Part shown: positions 42,458 to 52,601 of the stretch, in pieces
Layout of the letters: every line of letters starts with the position of its first letter
Numbering within the stretch: the stretch's first letter is position 1
From: Eustoma russellianum
Taxonomy: Eukaryota > Streptophyta > Magnoliopsida > Gentianales > Gentianaceae
Assembly (NCBI GenBank): GCA_036186865.1
Contig: AP025042.1
Span: forward strand, 31,831,707-31,895,706
Direction of reading: 5' to 3'
Length of the DNA: 64,000 nt
Made by a program: the position numbers and the translations under genes
Notes under the pieces: model-generated
Told to the model about the DNA's origin: nothing
Databases searched by the model: none
The model's input: only the letters and a program-made list of their open reading frames with translations

Positions 42458-42544
42458 TTTGTATCAGATCTACATATTGAGTATTTGAGTTCAAATATCA
42501 AGATTTGATCTATTTGAAGTACGAATCCTTTTAGTTTTGAAGGT

Positions 42545-44300
42545 GCAAGTTCTCCAAGTGATGATGCTTCTAGAAGAAGAAGACAAGAGTCACTACTCCC
42601 TTCTATTTCTAGTGTACATGTCAAATTTCCTATGTTTGACCCTCTGGACTATCCACTCTGGAAATCTAATACGGAAACATACCTCTATTCATGTGGATAT
42701 TGTATTTTGAGAGAGGTGTCAAAAGGTTTTACCATTCCTTTTGATGATGATGATCCTACTCAGGAGGAGGAGTTACAATTTGCAATAAATAGCAAAGCTC
42801 TTGCTATTTTAAATAGCTCTCTATCCCCAAATGAGAGAGCTTAAATACAAGGTGTCCAATCCGCCCATGAAGCATGTACAAAGTTGGAGATGATCCATGA
42901 GAGAACATCTCAAGTAAGGAAGGCAACGAGGAGACAACTTATAAAGTAATTCTACAATTTTAATGTCCCCAAAGGTGAAAAGATTGAAGAGTCCATCAAA
43001 AGATTCACCAAGCTTGACAACCTACTCCCGGCGGTTAATAAGAAGATTGAACAAGAGGATCTCAACCATTGCTTCCTAAATAGTTTAGGAGAGAATGGAA
43101 CGCTAAGGTCACGGCCATTGAGGAGTCGAAGGATCTTGAAACCATTACTTTGGATGAGCTTTACAGTAATCTTATCACTTATGAGATTCACATTGATGCT
43201 CAGGAGAAAATGATCTGATAAGAAGTTTGTCGAAGGCTCTTGAATGCGAATCGGAAGAATCAGACGACGAAGTTGGACTTCTCGTTCGAAGATTTAGAAG
43301 ATTCACAAAAAAGAATGAAGATGTAGCCAAAAGGTTCATCAAGGAGAAATTCTCCAAGGATAAAGAGAAGGTGAAGGACCAAAAAACAAATGTGAAAAAT
43401 GCGGAAAGTTTGGTCACATCATGAAGGAGTGTGGGGCGAAGGATCCGCATCCAAAAGACAAGAAAACCATCAACCAATGTAAGAAGGCTTTACAAGCGGA
43501 AGTATCCCATTGAGAGAGTCTCTTATCTGGGTTCTAGAGCGACAACGACGAGAACGAGAATCTAGCTCTCACGGAGGTCATCAACGATGATCTCAACAAA
43601 GAGTTCTATTCTCTCATGGCCATCAAAGATAAACATAGAGGTATGCACTAAACCCTTGCACTATAGATTACAAGATGAAATGGATAATTTAGTGCAAGAA
43701 AATGATTTGTTAGAAATTAAATATAAAAGTGTCAAAAAGGATTTCAAAGCATGCATAAATGAATACAATGACACGTTAGAAAATCACATTGCATTGCAAC
43801 TTGAGCATGACATTTTACTAACCATGCATGTGATAGCACTAAAGGAGAAGCATGATTTAGTAAAATCAAGCATTCCTCCTCAAAACCTTTTGAAAAAGAA
43901 AAACATTCAAAAGGAAAGTGCTAATAAAATTAAGTTAGTCAAAGACGCATTCATACAAAGCATGAAACCTAAGATTAAATGTAGTGTCATAGATGCATCT
44001 AAGAAGGGAAAAACGAATGAACAAGCATCATACTTCAATGAGTCAAAAACGTCCTTGAAGAAACAAAGGAACATGCCTAAAGGAAAGGCAAAGTCAATAA
44101 AGGTGTCAAAATCTTTTGTTGAATCCATGAAAAATAACTCTTTCTTAATTCCAAGGAATGTCATCCCAAAATAGGAGCCACGGAATGTGCTATTGTACAA
44201 GCATGATAAGCATTCTTATCCACACGAACACATTCCTGTATGTTTTTATTGTAATAAAAAGGTTCATGTAGAAAGAGTGTGTAGAGCTAAGAATAATGAG
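42545..44300 (+). pseudogene. gag: Sirevirus Gag, element B (decayed)
   Basis: Capsid start MFDPLDYPLWKSNTETYLYS at 42632, then TQEEELQFAINSKALAIL and LSPNERA followed by a TAA at 42842-42844. Later segments in shifting frames: SAHEACTKLEMIHERTSQVR, KIEESIKRFTKLDNL, VTAIEESKDLETITLDELYS. First zinc knuckle CEKCGKFGHIMKEC near 43390-43432. A coiled-coil-like extension (43680-44170) mirrors the one in element C. The second knuckle (CFYCNKKVHVERVC near 44239-44281) keeps its metal ligands but has lost the usual glycine. More damaged than element C; at least six breaks. Confidence 0.85.
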
Positions 44301-44379
44301 AATCTTGTGTGGGTGCCCAAAGGCAAAGTGAAGGTAACTAACCTTCAAGGACCCAAAATAAAACGGGTACCAATATCAT

Positions 44380-47300
44380 ATGGTTCTTTTGTATGCCCTA
44401 GAGCTAAATACAGAAAGCAAAGACAAGAAGGTCAAATGGGTCGTGGACAGTGGATGTTCCAACCATATGACAGGAGACAAAAGTCCATTCCATATACTCA
44501 CTATGCAATATGGAAGAGTTGTCCACTTTGGAGGTATCAAAGGCAAAATCAAAGGACATGGTATTGTAGGTAACAATTCCTTCTCTCTTAGTGATGTTTT
44601 ATATGTTAGTGGACTAAAACTTAACTTGATAAGTGTCAGTCAATTATGTGATGATAATTATGAGGTTATATTTTTGAAAATTAAGTGTATTGTGGAAAAA
44701 GACAACGTTATTTTGTTTGAAGCCTTGAGATTCAAAAACATTTACAAATTTAGCATCAATGATTTGGTTTCACAAAATATATCTTGCCTAGTTGCCAAGA
44801 ATGACTTGACACAACTATGGCATATACGTCTCAGACACGTATGTTTGAAAACTTTTAAGCTTATTTGCGAAAACAAAAAGGTCTAGGCCTTCCAAAAATG
44901 AGTTTCCGAAACCAAGACTTATGTGACACTTGTCAAAAGGCAAAGCTTGTGAAAACAAGAACAAACATATCCACCTCCAAACCCCTACAATTACTACATA
45001 TTAATTTGTATGGGGATGTTGGAAAAAAAAAGTTTGGATGGTAAACATTATACCTTCGTGGTAATAGATGATTATACTCGTTGTACATGGGTGATGTTTC
45101 TTGTAAAAAAACTGATACATGTAGTGAATTCATAAATTTGAGTAGATGATTGGAAAATCACATGGGTGACACCATTAAAACCATACAAAGTGATCGTGGT
45201 GGTGAGTTTGATGGAGTTGAAAGGCTTTGTGAATACAAAGGATACACACATAACCTTTCGGCCCCTAGAACCCTATAACTAAATGGTGTAGCCAAAAGAA
45301 AGAATAGAACTTTACAAGAAATGTGTAGGGCAATGTTAAATGAGTTCTATTTGCCCAAGTACTTTTGGGCCGAAGCGGTAAATGCCGCTTGCCATGTGAT
45401 CAATCGTGTGTATTTGAGACCTTACCTAAATGTGACACCTTATGATCTTTGGAATGGTAAAGTTCCCAACATTGGGTATTTCAAAGTGTTTGGGTATAAG
45501 TGTTTCATACTTAACACTAAGGACACTTTGGACAAACTTGACCTTAAAGCGGATGAAGGTATCTTACTAGGTTATGCCTCAAATAGTAAAGCATTTCGTG
45601 TTTTCAACAAAAGGAGATAAAAGGTGGAAGAATCAATCCATGTTAAGTTTAATGAGTCACTTAGTGATGAACCTAAACTTAATGAGGATTGTGAAGAAAA
45701 TGAAGTTGTTGCTCCTCAAGAAGAAATTCTTGAAGACATTTCAACGGTTGCTCATTAACAAGAAATTGTTGATAAGTCTCCAAATGAAATCATCTTCATT
45801 GACTTAAGAGTAGATACTCTTGAAGGTACTCCTCCACCAAGTGTTCATGAACTTAGTGATTCAAATAGAATTACTTCACACACTCATCATGTTGATACAC
45901 AAAATATTGAAAATGCATCTCATATTCCAGAAAATGATGATCACTTAAATTGTGATGATTTGTCCATTTCGGAAAGTGATCATGAAGAAGTTGGAGGAGA
46001 TGTTTCCAACCAACCTAGATCATTCAAGCATAAAAGCTCTCACCCATACGAGTTAGTCATAGGTGGTTTAAATAGGGGTATCACTACACGAAGGCAATAT
46101 CCAGAGAATGCATTCGTTTCTCTCATAGAGTCTACGAATATTAAAGATGCACTTCTTGATGAAAATTGGATCTTGGAAATGAAAGAATAATTAAACCAAT
46201 TTGAAAGAAGTGATGTTTGGGAGTTAGTTCCCAACCACTTAATCATCCCATTATTGGTACGAAATGGGTATTTCGTAACTAGATGGATGATCCAAGAAAT
46301 GTCACTAGAAACAAAGCTAGACTAGTTGCTCAAGGATACCGTCAAGAAGAAGGTATTGACTTTGATAAGACATTTGCACCCATAGCACGGCTTGAAGCTA
46401 TTAGAATGTTGTTGGCATATGATTGCTATAAAGATTTTAAACTTTACCAAATGGATGTTAAATCCACCTTTTTGAATGGTGTTATTCAAGAAGTGTACGT
46501 TGCACAACTTGCTGAGTTTGAATGTCATGACTTACTACATCATGTATTCAAACTTAAAAAGGCTCTTTATGGCCTTAAACAAGCTCCAAGAGCTTGGTAC
46601 GAGAGATTAACTACCTTTCTTCTAAATAATGGATTCTCAAGGGGTAAAGTTGACACCACTTTGTTATTAAAGAACGAAGCAAAAATCAATTGATTGTACA
46701 AGTATATGTTGATGATATTATTTTTGGCGCTACTAACAATTGTCTTTGTGAGCAATTTTCTAGATTAATGCAAGGTGAATTCGAGATGAGCATGATGGAC
46801 GAGCTTACTTATTTTCTCGGACTTCAAATCAATCAAACTCAAGAGAGTGTATACATTTCTCATACCAAATACACAAAGGATTTGCTCAAAAAGTATAATT
46901 TTGGTGAAGGAAGACAAGTAAACACTCCAATGTGTACAAGTGTGACGCTTGACAAAGATGAGAAAGGAAAGCATATCGAGGTAAACTTGTATCGTGGCGT
47001 TATAGGGAGTCTACTTTATTTGAATGCAAGTAGATCGGATTATTACATGTAGCATACTTATGTGCTAGATTTCAAAGTGATCCTAGCGAAATGCATCTAG
47101 TTGCGGTAAAATGTATTCTTAGATACCTTAGGCGTACTTTGAAATTTGGATTACTTTATCTTGAGAATGCATGTTTTGACTCAAGAGGATATTGTAACTC
47201 TGATTATGCCGGGAGTCTTGTTGATAGAAAGAGCACATCCGAGACTTGTCAATTTCTCAGTGATTGTCTTGTCTATTGGTTTTCCAAGAAACAAAAATAG

Positions 47301-47648
47301 TGTAGCTCTTTCTACGGTGGAATCTTAATATGTGTCGGCCGCTTCTTGTTGTGCATAATTGTTATGGATGACCAACACTTTAAATGATTATAACTTTCAC
47401 TTCTCCAAAGTGCCTATTTTGTGTGATAACATGTCTGCTATAAATATTGCACAAAATCCGGTTCACCACAGTAGGACTAAACACATTGAAGTGAGATATC
47501 ATTTATCCGTCATTGTCTACAAAAGAACTTGGTCAGTATGGAATTTGTTCCAACACATGATCAATTAGCAGACGTTTTTACAAAACCCTTGCCTAGTGAT
47601 GTATTTGCATCTATAAGAAGCAAGTTAGGGCTACTTAACATAGATTGA
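44380..47648 (+). pseudogene. pol: Sirevirus protease-integrase-RT-RNase H, element B (decayed)
   Basis: Protease KWVVDSGCSNHMTGDKS (44440-44480). Integrase: LWHIRLRHVCL (His changed context), CDTCQKAK, INLYGDVG with the first catalytic Asp replaced by Asn, IQSDRGGEFDG, and a degraded PQQNG motif reading RTL, stop, LNGVAKRKN (Glu to Lys). AEAVNAACHVINRVYLRPYL is well kept. RT: ARLVAQGYRQEEGIDFDKTF, QMDVKSTFLNGVIQEVYV (one codon shorter than C), KALYGLKQAPRAWYER, VQVYVDDIIFGAT (about 46700-46735). RNase H: CNSDYAGSL, a broken AESEY motif, HHSRTKHIEVRYH, then DVFTKPLPSD to TGA at 47646-47648. Many stops. Confidence 0.9.
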
Positions 47649-47689
47649 AATCAACCCATCATGAGTTGCAGCAAGAAAATTTTAAAATT

Positions 47690-47991
47690 TTCAAGCTCAG
47701 TACATATAAAGCGCTTCATCCGAATTGGTTCAGGAGTTCAATGTAGCATTAAGCGCCTGATTTGAATAATGTCACTTGTTCGAAGTGATATCAAACGCTT
47801 TATGTATTTAAAGCAGTTGTTCGAAGTTGCATTAAGCGCTTTATACAAACTGTATCACTCGTTTAAAGTGACTTTAAGCGCTTAATCTCTTCAACCACAA
47901 CTGTTCTAAGTCACTTGAAGCGCTTCATCCATCTTTATGAAGTCGTTCGAAGTGACATAAGACGCCTAAACACTAGTTCTTCTCTATAAAA
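47690..47991 (+). promoter_or_regulatory. GCGCTT/TTCGAA array plus TATA box upstream of ORF3, element B
   Basis: About six repeats, each combining the palindrome AAGCGCTT (or a one-base variant) with GTTCGAAGTGACAT-type sequence, spaced 40-55 bp. The same two words, joined as GCGCTTTATGTCACATTGAAC or its variants, make up U3 of the family B LTRs. After the array comes TCTATAAAACC (TATA at 47985-47991), then a CT-rich leader of about 350 bp before ORF3. This matches the layout in element C with a different motif. Confidence 0.6.
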
Positions 47992-48349
47992 CCAAGTGAC
48001 CCTTCATTTTTTTGAGCGAAGTGAAGGATTTGACGCTGCCGTCGTCTTTCCCTCTTCCCCACGCCTTTCACTCTATCTTCCCACGATTCCCCATTCAATC
48101 CACTTCCCCATCCTTCCTCTCTATCCCTTCTTCTTCTCTCTCCTTTTCATATTCCTCCACTCTTTTCAATTTACTCCCACTCTCCCATTATTTATCATTC
48201 CCAACCATCCCTTTTCTCTTTCTCTTCCTCCTCTTCATCCTTAAAATCCCCTTTCCACTCCCATTTCATTTCACCATCAGAAAACACCTTTTCTCTCTTC
48301 TACCCTCTCACTTTGCAAATCAAACCACCCTTTCTTTCTCAACTCAAAT

Positions 48350-50020
48350 ATGGCCTCTGCTGGACCCTTAAGATGTATCCCATGGGGATACAAATGCAAG
48401 CAAACTGCAGGGAAGTTTGAACCCGAAACCTTGACATCCATCTGCCAAGGACTCACCAAGGACAACTTTCAGATGGATGAAAAAGAAATTCGATTTGGAT
48501 GTCAAAAAACCCCTACCTCACATAGCAAAAAGTACACATCTTTCTCTTCATGCACATATGCTGTTTGAAGAATGGCGAAGCAACAATAGACTTGTAGTGC
48601 CTCTCAAATTGATTCGCGTTGATGACTTCACCGAAGCCCATAATGTGAATCAAGTCATTGATCTGTTAGATAAACAAGGATGGACTTCACTCTGGTCTAG
48701 AAATGACATGAAATCCTTCTCCTGGACTTACACCCAACTCTTCTATGCCAACAAGTGGGTTACTCCAAAGGAAGAATCATAAGAGTTTTCCATGTACACT
48801 GTAATCGATGATGATGCGTCCCACATCGTCCGCGGAGTGCATCCTGGACTGGTGTATAAGATTATGTTCAAACCTTCCTTTACAAGCTAGCTTTTGGGGC
48901 GAAGTTAGGGGTCTAAAAGCCTTATCATTTGGTATCAGAGCTCTGGCCTTCCGGTTAGGCTGGTGTCTAGTGGGGTTCGGCAGAACGCCGACTGAGGTAG
49001 TCGGGTCCTGAACGGGGTGGGGATGATGCATCCCACATCGGCCGCGGAGTGCATCCTGGACTGGTGTATAAGATTGGGTTCAAACCTTCCCTTACAAGCT
49101 AGCTTTTGGGTCGAAGTTAGAGGTCTAAAAACTTATCATTTGTACACCTCTCAGTTTCTCCATGCAAGATACCTGTGATGCCTTAAGAGTGAGAAATTAG
49201 GGACTAAGTGACTTCTCTGTATTTGACTGGAGTGACAAATACAGAGTACGTGAGTAGGACGTCAAGTCTGATCTAGAATATTTTCCCACCAAGAAAACAT
49301 AAAACATGCCTCTGGTGAATCAGATTCTGTTGGCTATGGTGACATACCGTGTCAACAATAAGGCAATTAGAAATCCTAGAAATATGGATATCTACGTTAC
49401 TTATCGTATCAAACATGAGACACATTTGAATTTGGGGCAGATCATGGTGGAGGTGATGAAGGCTGCCCTCCGAAAAGGATCTAAAACCTTACCTTTTGCA
49501 AATGTGCTCACCATTTTGCTCAAGTCCAAGAGCATTCAGATTCCTGACGGAGATATGACAAAGGTGTCCAAGACAGAATACTACGATAATTTCAATATTG
49601 ACCAAGCCATTGACTCGCAAGGAAGGAATGCCACAACAATTCCTGATATTGCTGATGAGGTTGAAGAAAGACCTCAAGATGTTGAAGGTGGTAGCAATGA
49701 TCCCGAATTGCTATCACGCATTCAGTCACTGGAGCAAACTGCTCAACGGTTGGAGTTACGTGATGCGGAGCACAAGGCTCGTCACGCACGGAATGAATAC
49801 CGTATGGCAGTTGTCAAGTCAGCCTTCATGCAAGCAACATCTTGGTTCCATTTTCCCTCTGATTTTGATGATTAAGTGGGAGAAACTGGTGGGCACCGGT
49901 GGTGGTGCCAGAGGATCATTAGGTGGATTTGTTGACTTTGCAACTGGCGGCAAACTCGGATTTGGTGGTTTTCATCTGGTGGCGGTGATGCTGATACAAG
50001 TGGAGCAGGAGGTGCAAAGT
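48350..50020 (+). pseudogene. ORF3 of Sirevirus B, broken and split by a TRIM
   Basis: Starts MASAGPLRC; a one-base shift near 48475 moves the frame to KKKFDLDVKKPLPH, VVPLKLIRVDDFTEAHN, LFYANKWVTPKEES and a stop. The TRIM 48813-49138 lies in the middle. The second half, TPLSFSMQDTC then QILLAMVTYRVNNKAIR, NMDIYVTYRIKHETHLNLGQ, KTEYYDNFNIDQAIDSQG, SRIQSLEQTAQRLELRDAEH (coiled coil), aligns throughout with element C ORF3. After DDFDD-like FPSDFDD comes TAA (49873-49875). In other frames a Gly-rich tail follows (GTGGGARGSLGGF, SGGGDADTSGAGGAK), ending near 50020, absent from C. Confidence 0.78.
48813..49138 (+). mobile_element. TRIM (miniature LTR retrotransposon), 326 bp
   Basis: Two 115-bp LTRs (48813-48927, 49024-49138), starting TGATGCRTCCCACATCG and ending CTTATCA, enclose 96 bp. 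The interior starts with the primer site TGGTATCAGAGC (48930-48941) and ends with the purine tract GGGGTGGGGA (about 49014-49023). No coding capacity. It is inserted in ORF3 of element B; the uninterrupted reading is preserved in element D. A clear TSD was not found. Confidence 0.88.
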
Positions 50021-50283
50021 AACAGTGATTTGTTTTGTCCTATTTTTTAATGACCAAAATTTTTTGTCAATGATAATCCTTTTTGTGATGATGTGACTAT
50101 AAATGAAGTCCACTTCCATTTTCTATTATGAAATGTGATAGTGTTAATTCATCGTTATAATTATTTTAATTCATCATATTTGTCTAGACAAAATTTTTAG
50201 GCACAATGTGATGGGGTGCATAAGTTAAGGGGAGCTAACTTTAAAAGTTATGCATATTGTGAAATCATTAAAAAGAGCGAGAA
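50021..50283 (+). mobile_element. 3' noncoding region and polypurine tract, element B
   Basis: Purine tracts GGGGAGC near 50229-50236 and the LTR-proximal AAAAAGAGCGAGAA (50270-50283). No gene. Confidence 0.7.
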
Positions 50284-51745
50284 TGTTAAAAAATGATAAG
50301 TTTTGATGATTTGCACAATTGACACTTGGAACGCTAGATAAGGCGCCTCATATGAAGTGTTTGGAGACCAGAACACTTCGAATGCCTGCATAAGACGCTT
50401 GATGTGAAGTGGATGGAGACCAAAACACTTCGAATGCCTAGATAAGGCTCTTCATGTGAAGTGTGTGGAAACTAGAATACTTCGAAAGCGTAGATAAGGC
50501 GCATCATATGTCAAGCTGTCTAACAGCACATTTTCAACGACTAAATAGGTGCTTCATGTGTGTTACAAAGTCAAACGGATGATTTTCCCCTAAAATAGGC
50601 ATGAATATCAAGTTACTTTACGTAAAAGTCAGAAATACTTCAAACATGTATGAAGGCTGAGAACAGGCGATTCATGTGACTTCGAACAAGTTCTGTTGCC
50701 CACAGTAAGCGCTTTATGTGACATTGAACAAATGTTCCTTATTCACTTAAGGCGCTTTATGTCACATTGAACGCATGTTCAAACCTGCATAGGTGCTCCA
50801 TGTCACATTGAACTCCTGTATACTAATCACATCAGCCGCTTCATGTGACCCAATATTACAAATGTTTTATGCTGCACTTTCTAATGTTCACTTGACATTT
50901 GTACCCTTCTTTTTAATGTAATATCACAGGGTCTTCTCTCACTTTGGGGAATGCACTCTTTCCTCTTTGAGCTTTCAAGAAGAAGCTTCCTCAAGAAGTT
51001 TTTATTCATCCAAGAGAAGATCTCCAAAGATGAAGACATGTCATCACAAAGAGACAAAGCTCATTATGTTTTCCTGCAACCTTGTCAATGGCTACAAGGT
51101 GATAAAACAAGGGTTTTCATCTCACTTTTATCAGCAACTTTGTACCAAGAGATCTCAAGTTTCTCTCAAGCTTTTACTCTCAATATAGTTGTATTATTGT
51201 GGATATTACTTTATTTGTGAGAATGTGATTTGTAAAGAAGAAGAGTCTTCTTCTTGAGTGAAGATTGTGAGAGGTTAAGTGTAGATTGTTGGTCAAGTAT
51301 TAAGGGTGCTTCTTGTTTTAAGAAATCTAGATCTTGGATTGTTAGTTGATGGTGTTGCAGTGCTTCATACTCCCAACAAGAATTCTTTGAGGAGCAAGGA
51401 AGTTCTTTGAATGCTAGACTTCAAAGGTTTGGCATTTCTTGGTTGTCGTCTAAGCGTGTGGCCTAGTTGCATACTTTGTAAGTTTTCTTTAATTGTAATT
51501 TCACCCAAAAGAAATAACAATCCCTCATTCAAAATCCTTCTTGTAAAACCAAGAAGGTAGAGGAGTAGAGTCATTTGATTTGAACCTTTATATATCTCGT
51601 GTTCTTTATGCTTTCGCAATATTCATTTTTAAAGAACCCACCCAAGTATAGATTTGTTCTCATACAAAAAAAATATCCAAAAAATATTCATATTTGGTGA
51701 ACACACTATTCAACCCCCTTCTAGTGTATTCTAAGGGACCTTACA
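50284..51745 (+). repeat. 3' LTR of element B (full, 1,462 bp)
   Basis: Starts TGTTAAAAAATGATAAG, ends GGGACCTTACA. The U3 array of GCGCTT and TTCGAA words runs 50320-50850. The R/U5 part is the reference for the fragments at 1-577, 33159-33572, 42287-42457 and 58778-60191. The inverted arms GAACACACTA/TAGTGTATTC sit near the end. Confidence 0.9.
50320..50850 (+). repeat. GCGCTT/TTCGAA repeat array in U3 of LTR B
   Basis: About ten units of 45-65 bp. The first four pair ACACTTCGAAYGCC with TTCATGTGAAGTG, so CACTTC and GAAGTG arms can form hairpins. The later units read GGCGCTTTATGTCACATTGAAC. The same array, with different point changes, is at 31150-31640 and inverted at 59650-60150. Confidence 0.88.
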
Positions 51746-52059
51746 TGACCTTCACGAAGCTACTTTCTATTAACGTCTTTACCAGCACAATTGCTTCTGG
51801 TGTATGTATAAGTGCTTAAGATCCAACAAAACCTATCAGAGTAGATCTCAAGATTGAATCTCGTAGAAGTGATGTCATGCAGCAGAAACACTGGCAGGTG
51901 CTGAGAGGAGGATTGTTGGCTTATGGGTCAACATCCTGTCTGCTTTTGCGGCAATATTCATAACGTGGTGTTAGCGGCTACACATAAAAAGAATAAGAAT
52001 TGTATCTTACTAACAACAATTGTTTCTGGGTACTTTTGAGATCCAAAAAAATTATCCAT
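51746..52059 (-). pseudogene. DUF4283-type pseudogene, middle piece (piece 2 of 3)
   Basis: On the minus strand the right edge continues the frame of piece 1 across element 3: ..APVW then IIFLDL. The left edge reads IVLVKTLIESSFVK and continues into piece 3 at 31120. Between them are stops and a short Cys/His-like patch (YEYCRKSRQDVD), perhaps a worn zinc knuckle. A 45-50 bp imperfect direct repeat (51785-51840 and 52013-52058) lies inside. Confidence 0.5.
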
Positions 52060-52601
52060 TTTTAATTTTCAACGAATTCATCTGATTTCAACTGAATTCA
52101 ATTACAAAAAAAAACTGAATTAAAGAGAAAACAGGAAACGAAAAAGTTTTAGAGAGAACAAAAGTTTGCAGAGGAGATGCCAAACTGTTTTCTTTGATTT
52201 CATCCAAGAGCAGAATTACAACATATAAGGAAGAAGAAGTAGATCAGAATTACGAGAACATCCCTGATAACTAACTTTCTTCTATTATTAACATAAGGGC
52301 ATTATTGTCTTTTTACGTATTCAAACCGCCTCCCGCCTACTTTCTTTCCCGCAGTCCACTTCCTGCTGTAGACAGTTACGAACTGCTGCAGCAGTCTCCT
52401 TCAATCAAAGTTCAATCACGTGGCCTCATCTAATCATCTTCTTGCCTTTTAATTCCTTGCGGTTTGTACATCCAGTTTCTGTCAGTTGCTGTCTTCTCCA
52501 CTCCGTTAATCACTCACCCCGTATCTGTTTGATGGAATGCACAATATGCTCGACCAATTTCCTCCCACTACATTTGCTGCAATATTCCCCTATCTTTGAC
52601 A
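52060..52601 (-). repeat. 3' LTR of copia element 3
   Basis: On the minus strand starts TGTCAAAGATAGGG and ends GAAAATTAAAA; its terminal CA has mutated compared with the other copy (GAAAATTAACA). Confidence 0.88.

Larger units (their letters stand above)
31121..51745 (+). mobile_element. 20.6-kb composite of two Sirevirus elements (B outside, C inside)
   Basis: The outer ends are both family B LTR termini: TGTAGAATATG.. at 31121 and ..GGACCTTACA at 51745, with near-TSD AGACC/TGACC. In order: most of a B LTR (31121-33572, interrupted by a solo LTR), the last about 60 bp of a C-type LTR, a complete C interior, a C LTR, a partial second C LTR, the last about 170 bp of a B LTR, a complete B interior, and a full B LTR. 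The simplest view is element C nested in the 5' LTR of element B, followed by deletion and recombination at both C/B junctions. Confidence 0.8.

Noticed and set aside
47996..48371. Pro/Phe/Ser-rich ORFs before ORF3 of element B
   Set aside because: CT-rich leader sequence; a similar CT-rich leader in element D shares the composition but not a frame.
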